A stretch of 64,000 nucleotides of DNA from Litoreibacter ponti (GCF_003054285.1 NZ_QBKS01000001.1:1426001-1490000); one strand, 5' to 3'. Shown: positions 1 through 8,576, numbered from the stretch's first letter. The notes: generated from the sequence alone by a model not told the origin. Program-made: numbers and translations.

Positions 1-94
1 GATTTTCCGAAGCTTCTTGCCCTTCATTGGCATTCAGATTGTCGTCTTGATGCTGATCCTGTTTGTGCCTCAAATCACGACGTTGTTCCTATGA
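1..94 (+). CDS. TRAP transporter large permease, C-terminal end only
   Basis: Only about 30 residues are in the window. They form one hydrophobic helix (IGIQIVVLMLILFVPQ) followed by a short tail, as in the last transmembrane segment of DctM-type permeases of TRAP carboxylate or sugar-acid importers. The stop overlaps the start of the next gene (ATGA at 91-94), so the two are translationally coupled and this is the transporter of the sugar-acid operon that follows. The family call rests on the tail and on context; another polytopic permease is possible. Confidence 0.55.
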   Translation, partial: IFRSFLPFIGIQIVVLMLILFVPQITTLFL

Positions 95-1347
95 CCGATC
101 CCACTCGCATTGAAGCCGACTACCTGATTGAAACGGCATATCCCCCCGAACAAGCCGCGGAAATCATGGCGGGCGAGCAGTCTTCCGGCACGTTCCGTCC
201 GGTTCCGGGGGAGACACCCGAACTAAAGGAACGCGCTGCAGCACGGGTTGAGCGTTTGGAGTTGTTGGGCACGGTTGAAGCACCATCTTTGCCAGGGTCA
301 GGTCAAACTATAGACGGCCAAGTCTACCAGCAGGCACACGTCACCCTGTCATGGCCCTTGGACAATCTCGGACCATCCTTACCGAACCTGATCGCAACGA
401 TCGCGGGCAACCTTTTTGAGCTGAAGCCATTCTCCGGCCTCCGCTTGCTGGATGTTCGTCTGCCATCGGCTTTCGCGGCGGCCTATCCGGGGCCGAAGTT
501 CGGGATGGATGGTACACGCAGACTTGCCGGTGTCGAAGGCCGACCGTTGATCGGGACGATCATCAAACCCAGCGTTGGATTAAGTGCCGAAGCGACGGGT
601 GCGTTAGCTGCCGAACTCTGCGAAGGCGGCATCGACTTTATAAAGGACGACGAATTACAGGCCGACGGCCCCGCGTGCCCCTTCGATGATCGGGTCCATG
701 CCGTGATGGCTGCGGTCAACGCGGCTGCGGACCGGACAGGCAAGAAGACGATGGTGGCCTTTAACCTGACCGGCGAAATTGACGAGATGCGCCGCCGCCA
801 CGATCTGGTTCTGGCCGAAGGCGGCACCTGTATCATGGCGAGCGTCACCGGGGTCGGTATGTCGGGCATGATCGCACTTGGCCGTCATACGGAGCTGCCG
901 ATCCACGCGCATCGTTGTGGCTGGGGCGCGCTCACGCGGTCCCCGGTGCTTGGTTGGGCCTATCCCGCATGGTCTAAGCTTTGGCGTTTGGCTGGTGCAG
1001 ACCACATGCACGTCAACGGGATCGACAACAAGTTCACCGAAGACAATGACAGCGTCATCGCTTCGGCACGGTCCTTGTCTGATCCTATGTTTGAGGCCAA
1101 CCCCATGCGGGCCGTACCAGTCTTTTCTTCCGGCCAGACCGTGCATCAGGCACCAGCCACATTGGCAGCAGCCGGATCGCCCGATTTGCTCGTGACGGCA
1201 GGTGGCGGCGTAGTCGCGCACCCGGATGGCGTTGCTGCGGGTGTGATGGCGATGCGGGAGGCCTATGACGCGGCCCTGTCCGGCATTGAAGTGCAGGATT
1301 ATGCCAAGGATCACCCAGCCCTTGCCGCAGCCCTGGAGGCCTACTAA
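91..1347 (+). CDS. oiaX: RuBisCO-like protein, probable 3-oxo-isoapionate-4-phosphate decarboxylase
   Basis: A 418-residue RuBisCO large-chain homologue (form IV, RuBisCO-like). The metal-binding motif is intact: GGIDFIKDDE with Lys185, Asp187 and Glu188, where RuBisCO carries the carbamylated lysine and its Asp-Glu partners. TIIKPSVGL (156-164) keeps the first catalytic lysine but has Ser in place of the second, as expected for a non-CO2-fixing member. Phosphate-site glycines (AGGGVVAHPDG near 370-380) and SSGQ near 346 are present. It lies between a TRAP permease and a DUF1537 kinase followed by an ApnO-like dehydrogenase. That is the known setting of OiaX, which decarboxylates 3-oxo-isoapionate 4-phosphate in apiose/apionate catabolism. 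Class is sure; the substrate is inferred from neighbours. Confidence 0.8.
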   Translation: MTDPTRIEADYLIETAYPPEQAAEIMAGEQSSGTFRPVPGETPELKERAAARVERLELLGTVEAPSLPGSGQTIDGQVYQQAHVTLSWPLDNLGPSLPNLIATIAGNLFELKPFSGLRLLDVRLPSAFAAAYPGPKFGMDGTRRLAGVEGRPLIGTIIKPSVGLSAEATGALAAELCEGGIDFIKDDELQADGPACPFDDRVHAVMAAVNAAADRTGKKTMVAFNLTGEIDEMRRRHDLVLAEGGTCIMASVTGVGMSGMIALGRHTELPIHAHRCGWGALTRSPVLGWAYPAWSKLWRLAGADHMHVNGIDNKFTEDNDSVIASARSLSDPMFEANPMRAVPVFSSGQTVHQAPATLAAAGSPDLLVTAGGGVVAHPDGVAAGVMAMREAYDAALSGIEVQDYAKDHPALAAALEAY

Positions 1348-1349
1348 TC

Positions 1350-2696
1350 GTGACCGCCCCGCTGCTCACATTCTATGGCGATGACTTCACCGGCTCTTCA
1401 GCGGTAATGGAGGTGCTGAGTTTTGCGGGTATTCCGACGATGTTGTTCCTGGAGGCGCCGGGCGAGGAGGTTTTGTCCCGCTTTCCTGAGTTGCAGGCTG
1501 TCGGGGTGGCAGGGGTGGCGCGTTCTAAAAATCCAGCCTGGATGCGGGCACATTTACCGACAGTGTTCGAAGGATTGAAAAAGCTTGGCGCGCATTTAAT
1601 GCACTACAAGGTCTGCTCGACCTTCGACAGTGCGCCCGAAACAGGCTCTATTGGAGCAGCGGCGGAATTGGGGAAACAGATATTCAATCCCGAATGGATA
1701 CCGCTTGTGGTCGGCGCTCCTGCTATCGGGCGCTACCAGATCTTTGGGAACTTGTTCGCGGCAGCGGGGGATGGAGTGCATCGCCTTGACCGCCACCCGG
1801 TCATGTCTCGCCATCCCATAACGCCCATGGATGAAGCCGATCTGGGACGGCATTTGTCCCGCCAGACCGATTTGCGAATGGGTTGTGTCGATTTCCGTAC
1901 CATGACAACCGGCGAGGCGGATACCGCGTTGAGGACAGCAATCTCCAGCGGTGCTGAGATCATTGCGCTCGATGCGATGGACGACGCGACATTGCAGGAA
2001 GCCGGACGCATAATCGCGGAAGGCGACACATCCTTCGCCATTGGGTCACAAGGGGTGGAATACGCGCTTGTCGCCCATTGGCGCGCCTCGGGCCAGCTTG
2101 CGCAGGAACACGCTACGCCACGGCTCACCCCGGTTGATCAGCTTTTTGCCGTCTCCGGGTCCTGCGCGCCGACGACCGCAGCGCAGATTGACTTTGCTCA
2201 GGCCAAAGGGTTCGAGATACTCGACTTTGATGCCACGCAGGCGGTCGACCCGGACGCGCTGCAAGCCGAGACGGATCGCGTGCGACAAACATCATTGCAG
2301 CTTCTGTCCGAAGGCCGAGATGTTCTGGTGACCTCTGCCCGTGGACCAAACGATCCTTCCCTCGCACGCATGTCCGAGGCGATAGATCGCGCCGGGATCA
2401 GCAATGCCGAAGCCAATGAAAATTTGGGTCGAGCCTTAGGCAATCTGGTTGCAGAAATCCGGCTTGAAACAGGCCTGCCACGCGCAGCAATCGGCGGTGG
2501 GGATACGTCAGGCCACGCGCTGACGGCGTTGCACGCCGAGGCCTTGTCGGCAGTAGCGCCCCTCGCACCGGGCGCACCTCTTTGCCGTATCCACAGCGCT
2601 CGCGCGCCAAAGATCGATGGCCTCGAAGTCACTTTGAAGGGTGGCCAGATGGGTGCCCCCGACTTCTTCATTCACGCTAAATCAGGGGATGCTTGA
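1350..2696 (+). CDS. oiaK: DUF1537 four-carbon acid sugar kinase family, probable 3-oxo-isoapionate kinase
   Basis: A 448-residue protein with the N-terminal sugar-acid binding domain (YGDDFTGSSA at 9-18, the typical DDxTG signature) and the C-terminal nucleotide-binding domain (SGSCAPTT near 270 and GGDTSGHAL near 386-394). The start is GTG at 1350, two bases after the upstream stop, with GGAGG at 1335-1339 as ribosome site. DUF1537 kinases phosphorylate four- and five-carbon sugar acids. In the company of the RuBisCO-like protein it should make 3-oxo-isoapionate 4-phosphate, the substrate of the preceding gene product. A tetronate kinase role cannot be excluded from sequence alone. Confidence 0.78.
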   Translation: MTAPLLTFYGDDFTGSSAVMEVLSFAGIPTMLFLEAPGEEVLSRFPELQAVGVAGVARSKNPAWMRAHLPTVFEGLKKLGAHLMHYKVCSTFDSAPETGSIGAAAELGKQIFNPEWIPLVVGAPAIGRYQIFGNLFAAAGDGVHRLDRHPVMSRHPITPMDEADLGRHLSRQTDLRMGCVDFRTMTTGEADTALRTAISSGAEIIALDAMDDATLQEAGRIIAEGDTSFAIGSQGVEYALVAHWRASGQLAQEHATPRLTPVDQLFAVSGSCAPTTAAQIDFAQAKGFEILDFDATQAVDPDALQAETDRVRQTSLQLLSEGRDVLVTSARGPNDPSLARMSEAIDRAGISNAEANENLGRALGNLVAEIRLETGLPRAAIGGGDTSGHALTALHAEALSAVAPLAPGAPLCRIHSARAPKIDGLEVTLKGGQMGAPDFFIHAKSGDA

Positions 2697-2727
2697 TGCA
2701 AGCCTCACAAAGAAAAGGAACAAAAGC

Positions 2728-3564
2728 ATGACAAGCATCGCTCTCTTCGGCGCAGGCGGTAAAATGGGCGTACGTCTGGCCATGAACCTCAAGGAAGCGC
2801 CATATGACCTGCTTCCCGTAGAAGTGAACCCTGAGGGTCAGGCCCGGCTCCAAGCTGAAACGGGTTTGACGTGTGTAGAACAAGGGCAAGCCTTGAGTGC
2901 CGCGGACACCGTGATCCTCGCCGTGCCGGATCGGGCTATTGGCAAGGTGCTTTCAGGTTTTGTGGACGAGCTGAAGCCGGGCACCGCCGTGATCATGCTG
3001 GATGCCGCAGCACCCCACGCCGACACTTTGCCGGAACGCGACGACATCACGTATTTCGTTGCGCACCCTTGCCACCCGCCGCTGTTCAACGACGAAACTG
3101 AAACGGACGCCAAGACCGACTACTTCGGTGGCATCGCGGCAAAGCAACACATCGTATGTGCCCTGGCTCAAGGTCCGGAAGAACACTATGCAAAATGTGA
3201 GGAAATCGCCCGGGTCTTCTATGGCCCTGTCATGCGGTCTCACCGTGTGACGGTCGAGCAAATGGCTCTTCTGGAACCGGCGTTGTCGGAATCAGTCGGG
3301 GCAACTTTTGCCAAAGTCTTGAAAGACGCCACGGATGAGGCCGCGCGCCGGGGTATTCCCTATCAGGCGGCAGAGGACTTCCTGCTTGGCCACCTGACGA
3401 TCCTTTTGGCCGTGGCCTTCGGTGTCCAGCCCGGTGGCAAGCTGTCGGACGGCTGTATGAAAGCCATCGAAGAGGCCGAACCTGTGATCTTCAAGGATGG
3501 ATGGATGGACAACATTTTTTCAGCCGAGGCTGTGAAGGCATCTGTGAAATCCATTTGTGATTGA
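2728..3564 (+). CDS. apnO: NAD-dependent oxidoreductase, probable D-apionate oxidoisomerase
   Basis: 278 residues. The N-terminus is a Rossmann NAD(P) site, GAGGKMG at residues 7-13. The rest is helical with a long C-terminal part like the 6-phosphogluconate/3-hydroxyacid dehydrogenase superfamily. The start ATG at 2728 is preferred over upstream in-frame codons because the dinucleotide fold begins at once and AAAGGAA precedes it. Third gene of the operon with the RuBisCO-like protein and DUF1537 kinase. In the described apionate pathway ApnO converts D-apionate to 3-oxo-isoapionate, the kinase phosphorylates it, and the RuBisCO-like protein decarboxylates it to erythrulose phosphate. The match to ApnO is by memory of the family plus context. 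Confidence 0.7.
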   Translation: MTSIALFGAGGKMGVRLAMNLKEAPYDLLPVEVNPEGQARLQAETGLTCVEQGQALSAADTVILAVPDRAIGKVLSGFVDELKPGTAVIMLDAAAPHADTLPERDDITYFVAHPCHPPLFNDETETDAKTDYFGGIAAKQHIVCALAQGPEEHYAKCEEIARVFYGPVMRSHRVTVEQMALLEPALSESVGATFAKVLKDATDEAARRGIPYQAAEDFLLGHLTILLAVAFGVQPGGKLSDGCMKAIEEAEPVIFKDGWMDNIFSAEAVKASVKSICD

Positions 3565-3862
3565 TCAAATGTTGGTGACGTCCGGCAATCATGCGGTCAG
3601 ACGTATTTAACATACTACGGGTGCGGTGAAACAGTGGATTGTTTTGGATCAAAATGGCTCTGATAAATGGCGGCTTTGGGAAAATCTCCCTGGTCGCAGA
3701 GTTTCTTGTGCTGCAGTCGCGAGGGTTTTCTGCGTGAGCAATAGCCGCACCTGCAAAGGTCGGCTCCGTCCGCGCTGCGGTCATGCGCTGGGTCGATGGT
3801 GGAGATCCGCAGCGCCCGTGAAACGGCTGAAGAAACGGCGGTTGGCAGAGTTGCTACCGGTG
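3565..3862. other. Intergenic stretch between converging gene blocks, no gene recognised
   Basis: About 300 bases between the apionate operon and the minus-strand effector-like block. Short open frames exist on both strands but none has a ribosome site or a recognisable protein character. No clear hairpin terminator was seen after apnO. It may be scar sequence beside an acquired block. Confidence 0.4.
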
Positions 3863-4273
3863 TTAGTCCGAAGACCAGCTTTCAAGTTCAAGCCAGGCGG
3901 GCAGCCGTGCGGCGCGGGGGCCGCTTGCCAGTAGCGCCCAATACGCGCGATCGCCACGCTCACAGAACAGCACTTCCACTGGCAGCGCGTCCGAAGGGGC
4001 AAATTCGTTCGGCACGTCCCCAATCCAGCACGCTTCGGTGGTCGCCTGCATCGGTACCGGGGTGTCGATGTTCGAATTGATAACTTGCGCGTCATAAACA
4101 AATGAATAGGTCAGGCTACGCTTTTTTCCGTCCTCCGAGATGATTATGCTGCCATCGAACACACTCGGGTCTGTAGACATCGCCACCCAGCTTGTCGTCG
4201 ACGGGTCATCGGCAAAAAGCGCGGCGGGAAACAGCAGAAAAACGGTGGCCAGGGAACGGATTCTAGAATGCAT
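3863..4273 (-). CDS. Small secreted protein, candidate immunity protein for the adjacent muramidase
   Basis: 136 residues from the ATG at 4273. The N-terminus (MHSRIRSLATVFLLFPAALFA, cleavage expected before DDPS) is a classical Sec signal peptide, so the mature protein is periplasmic. There are two cysteines (CWIGD and FCERGD) that could form a disulfide. The gene starts inside the end of the muramidase gene (11-base overlap), so production is coupled to it. Peptidoglycan hydrolases used as interbacterial effectors are normally encoded directly before a periplasmic immunity protein, and this gene fits that pattern by position, size and export. I do not recognise the family from sequence. A longer reading of the frame to 4381 lies inside the muramidase gene and is less likely. 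Confidence 0.6.
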   Translation of the reverse strand: MHSRIRSLATVFLLFPAALFADDPSTTSWVAMSTDPSVFDGSIIISEDGKKRSLTYSFVYDAQVINSNIDTPVPMQATTEACWIGDVPNEFAPSDALPVEVLFCERGDRAYWALLASGPRAARLPAWLELESWSSD

Positions 4274-5516
4274 CGAAGTCATTGGCCCTGTTGATCCACC
4301 CTCTAATGAAACGCTGCTGACTGGGGTTGTTCGCCACGATCCGATGAAAACGCGCAATTCTCTCTTCCCTGTAGGCCACATAAAAATCCCTGGTATGTCC
4401 GCATTCTATGATGCGATTGGCTTGTTTCAGCGTGTTGAACCCCATTGAACTATCGACGGTGGTTGTCCAGTTCTGTTTGCCCTGTGCATTCGCCACGCGG
4501 TTTATCGCGCGTTGTAGCACATTCACGCCACCACCGTTAAAGCACGTATCCAGATACTGGATCGCGATATCGTGCTGGTTGATCCTGTCGCACCAGAATT
4601 GACGCCAATATCCCGCCAAAGTGATTTCATAGACCTGATCGTCGGTGATGTTTCTGAGTGTCTCGACCGTGCCGGCAATGCCAAACAGCGTTTGAGAGAA
4701 GCGTTGCCAGGTTGCGATTGTTATTCCCTTGTTTGTCGCGCCGCCGCGATCCGCGGGATCATTCACACCCCCCCCTTCGAGATCGAGGAGATGGTCATAG
4801 ATGAAATCGCGCGGGTTGAAGAAATGAATCCAGCGCAGATCGATCTGATGTGGTTGTGTGGCTTCAGCGCAGGGCATCACAAACGGTGTGGTTGTCCACT
4901 GCGCAGCGCTCGACGGACTTCCGTCAGGCACGCGCATATACCGGTCAACCGTGGTGGCAAGGGTCAATGGCGCGCTCCGTTGACCAGTGGTGTCGTCTGC
5001 GATGGCTCGTCGTTGTTCCAGATCAGCGGCAGGTGTGCCTTCGGGCACGCTTGTCACATCATCATCTGCGACGACCGCAGGCAGAATGACGAATTTGCGG
5101 GCTTGATCCGGATTGTCGCGCGGAGTCAGCTTCAGGCGGTAATACGCCCCGGCTTCGAACCCGTCTTCGCCGCCCAGCAAGATGCGGCAATTCCCGTCCG
5201 TCAAAGCCTCAGCCGGGGAGGATGGTTCATCTAGGCGTTCGCCGGCTTCGGCTTCATAGTGCAACTCATGCGTTTGGACCAACTCTGTCGCCTCGTCGTT
5301 TCCGCCAGGTATGCCGCCGGTGATCCGATGCACTTCGATACGTGCGCTGACGCCAAGGTCGTTGACATGCCAGTAGCGCGAGTCCAGTTCGACCCACCCC
5401 CGGCAACCCTGTTCTACGCCCTCAACGGCACCCACAGATCGTTCGGCATCGGCGGCGTTTGCGGCGGCTTGGGTGACGCCACGGTTGGTTGCGGTGTGAG
5501 CGTTGTCCTGTAGCAT
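4263..5516 (-). CDS. GH108-type N-acetylmuramidase with an extra N-terminal domain, candidate secreted effector
   Basis: 417 residues. The C-terminal half (about 236-415) matches phage-type muramidases of family GH108: LEGGGVNDPADRGG around 246-259 carries the catalytic Glu247 and the usual ND-A-DxGG signature, then TNKGIT, and a predicted peptidoglycan-binding tail with YREERIARFHRI. The N-terminal 230 residues are not seen in plain endolysins: a beta-rich stretch (about 40-150) and a linker of unknown role. There is no signal peptide and no holin next to it, so a lysis cassette is unlikely. The next gene encodes a small periplasmic protein. Inference: an effector delivered to rival cells (type VI or similar) with its immunity protein. 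No secretion apparatus is visible in the window. Confidence 0.72.
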   Translation of the reverse strand: MLQDNAHTATNRGVTQAAANAADAERSVGAVEGVEQGCRGWVELDSRYWHVNDLGVSARIEVHRITGGIPGGNDEATELVQTHELHYEAEAGERLDEPSSPAEALTDGNCRILLGGEDGFEAGAYYRLKLTPRDNPDQARKFVILPAVVADDDVTSVPEGTPAADLEQRRAIADDTTGQRSAPLTLATTVDRYMRVPDGSPSSAAQWTTTPFVMPCAEATQPHQIDLRWIHFFNPRDFIYDHLLDLEGGGVNDPADRGGATNKGITIATWQRFSQTLFGIAGTVETLRNITDDQVYEITLAGYWRQFWCDRINQHDIAIQYLDTCFNGGGVNVLQRAINRVANAQGKQNWTTTVDSSMGFNTLKQANRIIECGHTRDFYVAYREERIARFHRIVANNPSQQRFIRGWINRANDFDAF

Positions 5517-5519
5517 GGG

Positions 5520-5924
5520 TCAGCCGCTTTTGAGCGCAGGCACGGCACGCGCGGCAGACAGGAAGGGGGCGAAACTCGCGCCTTCATCGGTGGCTGCGGC
5601 CTGAAGCGCGTGCAGGATCGGCTCGTACAGATACCAGTATCCAAAGCGCAGGCTGAGCAACGCGTGCAAGACCGCGGCCCGACCATCGTTGGTTACAAGC
5701 GGGGCGTCGCATGCCAACAAGGAGGCAAAGGTTTCATACGCGTCGGGCGACATCTGCCGCGTCACATTCGGCCACAGGAGGTGAGCGCCGTGCAGCGCCT
5801 CACCCGGCGAGATCGACTTTTGATCCAAGGTCTCCGTTGCGTCCAGCGCGTCGAACCACCTCAGATCAGGGTGGACGTCTTCGTGCCATGTGTCGACTAC
5901 CCGCAACAGGGCGGACAGGCGCAC
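5520..5924 (-). CDS. Hypothetical protein, first gene of the muramidase block
   Basis: About 134 residues from a GTG at 5924; the true start could be further upstream because no ribosome site stands out. Largely alpha-helical, with several Trp/Tyr-rich patches (RFGYWYLYEP). No signal peptide. It ends 3 bases before the muramidase start, so it belongs to the same transcript. Position before an effector suggests an adaptor or chaperone, but I do not recognise the family. Confidence 0.55.
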   Translation of the reverse strand: MRLSALLRVVDTWHEDVHPDLRWFDALDATETLDQKSISPGEALHGAHLLWPNVTRQMSPDAYETFASLLACDAPLVTNDGRAAVLHALLSLRFGYWYLYEPILHALQAAATDEGASFAPFLSAARAVPALKSG

Positions 5925-6151
5925 GCCACGACGCGCAGACCGACCGGGACGGCCAGATCACCGGCGGCGCGCCGGGGGTGGAGAGCCGCTGGCACATGAC
6001 CCCGCGCCACAGTGCCGCCCGCCGCGGCTGGCTGCTGGAGCGGCTACGCGCCCGGGGTGCGCCCCCGGCGCAATGGCGGCTGGCCCTGGGCGCGCGCGGG
6101 CCGGAGGTGATCACTCCCAAGGCGACCCAAGACGCCGACATCCGCGTCTAA
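5893..6151 (+). pseudogene. Possible 3' remnant of a GC-rich gene on the plus strand
   Basis: The plus strand from about 5,893 to the TAA at 6,149-6,151 reads as a convincing protein tail: DRDGQITGGAPGVESR, then WHMTPRHSAARRGWLL, then LERLRARGAPPAQWRL and ALGARGPEVITPK. It is rich in Arg and Ala with third-position G/C, unlike the neighbouring sequence after 6,200. No start codon or upstream body belongs to it; the frame runs into the start region of the minus-strand block. I read it as the end of an old gene cut by insertion of that block. The family is not recognised. Confidence 0.35.
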
Positions 6152-6321
6152 GTCAGGGCAGCAAAGATGCGAAAAAACGTCCTGCCGCACATGGCAGCGG
6201 CACGATTGCGGATGTCTGATGTGAGCCCAAATTGGACTTTCAAGGTATCGAAAAAACTCCTAAGCGAAGAAGAGGCCACCCAGAAGTGCAGCCAAACAGT
6301 TGGCCTCGCCCATCGGACGTT

Positions 6322-6900
6322 CTAGGCACCCCGTCTTTTAAATGAGAAAAGACTCCCGAGAGCTATTAACAGCATCCAAGCTGCAGCGGGTAGCGGTACC
6401 GGAGACGGCGCTTCCAGATCGGCGGCAACTGCCGTCCCAACGTCTTGAATGTTTTCAAACCCCAAAGAACCCGGCGCGCATACATCGCAAATTACAAAGT
6501 CTATCAACTCAGTCGCAAAAAGACCATCAATCCCCGAAACAGAAACCAGGAAGTCGAAGCTCACTGGAGCGGTCAACGGCGCTGATGGTATCCCTACAAC
6601 TCCAAAAGACCCAGCCGAAGTTGCACCCACTGGTGTGCCTATCGATCCGCCTAAATTGCTGCTCACAAGTGTCGCGCTGGAAAAGTCGAAGCCATCCAAT
6701 GCACCGTCCCAGTCAAATCCGATTTGGCTAAAAGTGGAAGCAGTGCTCGTAATGTCCCCGGATAGTCGAAGAAGATCATCAGCAGCATCAAATTCTGCTA
6801 CAAAATTTGCTAAGGTTGAAGCACTCGCAGCGCTAGCGACAATAAGGCTCGTTGCTACGGACGCAACAGCGAACTTTATTTTCTGTGTAAATTTAGTCAT
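6322..6900 (-). CDS. VPLPA-CTERM sorted surface protein
   Basis: 192 residues from the ATG at 6900. A signal peptide (MTKFTQKIKFAVASVATSLI and on to ASA) leads a Ser/Thr/Gly-rich beta-type domain without recognised family. The C-terminus is the sorting signal: VPLPAAAWML, a hydrophobic segment, then FKRRGA. This VPLPA variant of PEP-CTERM is typical of Rhodobacterales; such proteins are cut by an exosortase-like enzyme at the inner membrane and exported to the surface. A start six codons upstream (6918) is possible but makes a poorer signal peptide. An AT-rich promoter-like region lies upstream (about 6,960-7,090). Confidence 0.82.
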   Translation of the reverse strand: MTKFTQKIKFAVASVATSLIVASAASASTLANFVAEFDAADDLLRLSGDITSTASTFSQIGFDWDGALDGFDFSSATLVSSNLGGSIGTPVGATSAGSFGVVGIPSAPLTAPVSFDFLVSVSGIDGLFATELIDFVICDVCAPGSLGFENIQDVGTAVAADLEAPSPVPLPAAAWMLLIALGSLFSFKRRGA

Positions 6901-6918
6901 TTGGCACCCCAAGTACAA

Positions 6919-7415
6919 TTAAACAAGTAGAACATTCCGAAACGCCTAAAGGTCGCGCGGTCGAATATCGACTAAGAAGCATGTTTTAAGATATTCGAAA
7001 TATTGTCAATTTTTTAGTTTATTTAGCTCTAAACAGAGAAAAACACTGTGTAGTTTATTCGCCTCGCAAGCCTCAGAATAAACTAAATATTAACGCGATC
7101 AGCCTTTGGGACAGCATCGTCGGCGAAACAGTCGCTCAGTGTGTTCCAAACCTCGCTTTGAAACTACCCAGAATGAGGCCGAAGGCACTCGCTTGGGGCG
7201 CTTGCCTCTCACACATTGCTTTGCGATCTGTGAGATGTATGGTCCGCCCTTCGCCCGGCCCGATGATCTGCGGCTCGTATTCCAACGACCGCTTCGTCCG
7301 AAAACCCGCCAAGCACCAACACGCCCCACGTAGCGCAAACGCAGCCGTGACAGCACGTGTGCATCCAAATCGGCGAGGACGGTGTATTAACTCAAGACGC
7401 AGATCGGAGACACCC
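6919..7415. other. Noncoding stretch with AT-rich promoter region and unexplained GC-richer half
   Basis: 6,919-7,090 is strongly AT-rich (runs such as attttttagtttattta) and is the probable promoter region of the VPLPA-CTERM gene. 7,095-7,400 is balanced in composition and carries overlapping frames on both strands (for example 7,099-7,368 minus), but they are Arg-rich, lack ribosome sites and look like chance or remnants. The TGTGAG after a CTCACA at about 7,209-7,235 could form a weak hairpin. I see no gene here. Confidence 0.4.
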
Positions 7416-8018
7416 ATGCCTCAGCTCACCCGCCGCGCCTTGATTGCGGGCCTTGCCGTCCTTCCCGTAGCGGCACACCCCCTTGCCGCGGGGGCGGCAC
7501 CGATGCGCTACGCCCTGCTGGCCGCACAATCCGAAGTGGGGTTTGTCTACACGCTCGCGGGCGTCGCCACGAAGGGCTCGATGCCCGTGAAATCCGCCAA
7601 GGTGATCATCGACCCGGAGGCGCTGCAGCGCTCCTCCATCGACGTGGTCGTCGACGTGACCCGGGCCCGTGCGGGCATGATCTTCGCGACCGAGGCGCTC
7701 AAGGCGGCTTCCGTGCTGGACGCGCGCCGCCATCCGACCATCCGCTTCCGCTCGACCGCCGTGCGTCTTGGCGGTCAGGGCCGCCTATCGGACGGCGCGA
7801 AGATCGACGGGGCGCTCACCATTCGCGGGGTCACGAAGCCGGTAACGCTCAACGCCGCACTTTTTCGGCGCGCGGGCTCCGATCCCGGCGATCTCAGCCG
7901 GTTGAGCTTTCGGGTCAAGGGGCAGGTCCGGCGATCCGATTTCGGCGCCAATGGCTACGCTGATCTGGTGCGCGACGAGATCGACCTCGATATCATCGCG
8001 CGGGTTGCCCTAGCCTAG
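7416..8018 (+). CDS. YceI family periplasmic protein
   Basis: 200 residues. The N-terminus TRRALIAGLAVLPVAAHPLA is a signal peptide with twin arginine. The rest is a YceI-type lipocalin-like barrel: the repeated beta pattern with SEVGFVYTLAG, HPTIRFRST and the conserved KIDGALTIRGVTKPVTL. YceI proteins bind isoprenoid or polyprenoid lipids in the periplasm; the physiological role is often unclear. The ATG at 7416 follows CGGAGA. The end overlaps the converging gene by 9 bases. Confidence 0.85.
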   Translation: MPQLTRRALIAGLAVLPVAAHPLAAGAAPMRYALLAAQSEVGFVYTLAGVATKGSMPVKSAKVIIDPEALQRSSIDVVVDVTRARAGMIFATEALKAASVLDARRHPTIRFRSTAVRLGGQGRLSDGAKIDGALTIRGVTKPVTLNAALFRRAGSDPGDLSRLSFRVKGQVRRSDFGANGYADLVRDEIDLDIIARVALA

Positions 8019-8576
8019 ATCGCCCGCATCCGCCTTGGTCAGCGCGGTTTGGCGCAGTTCCTTCAAGGGTCGGATGTAGCAGGTCACGACCGCCCATCCG
8101 CGCTCCAGGTCGGTGAGCCGCGACACGAAGCCATGGGGGTTCTTCGTGGACATATTGCGCACTTTCTGCGCCATGGCCTGATGCGTCTCGTCGTCGTTCC
8201 AACCCCCATTCGACAGCTGGCTGATCCGCCCGAGCGCCAGAAAGTCACCCTTCTGCGCCTTCGACTTGGGCCAAAGGTGATCCACCTCGCGCCCCTGGGA
8301 GGTCGCGGGCATCGCCGCATCGAACGCCTTGCGGTAGCCAGTGTAGGTGGGCTTCACGTAGACCGTCGCCCACCCCTTGCGGGACAGCACGAAGGCATTG
8401 CCCAGATCGCGCCCGCCGATCTGAAAGACGGATATGCCGGGCTGCGCCAGATCGGCCGGGCCAATCGCCGGGGCGGGCCAGTTGATGCCCTGCTGGCGCA
8501 TCATCGCGCCGTATTGCTTCGCTGTAATCATCGACGGGTCGTCCTTCAAAATATCTTCAAACAATGGGCCAAGCAT
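8010..8576 (-). CDS. Hypothetical protein with a DHxxP (HNH-like) motif
   Basis: 188 residues, no signal peptide or membrane segment. The motif GREVDHLWPKSKAQ at about 114-127 resembles the first half of an HNH nuclease centre (Asp-His-x-x-Pro). Later His residues are present (ETHQAM), but a full HNH signature is not evident, so a nuclease role is only suggested. It converges on the yceI gene and is divergent from the MFS gene downstream in coordinate. Confidence 0.5.
   Translation of the reverse strand: MLGPLFEDILKDDPSMITAKQYGAMMRQQGINWPAPAIGPADLAQPGISVFQIGGRDLGNAFVLSRKGWATVYVKPTYTGYRKAFDAAMPATSQGREVDHLWPKSKAQKGDFLALGRISQLSNGGWNDDETHQAMAQKVRNMSTKNPHGFVSRLTDLERGWAVVTCYIRPLKELRQTALTKADAGDLG

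Noticed and set aside
4572..5234. Plus-strand frame opposite the muramidase
   Set aside because: Shadow; the minus-strand reading has the GH108 signature.
7099..7368. Minus-strand frame of 89 codons before yceI
   Set aside because: Arg-rich, no ribosome site, overlaps other frames on both strands; no protein character.
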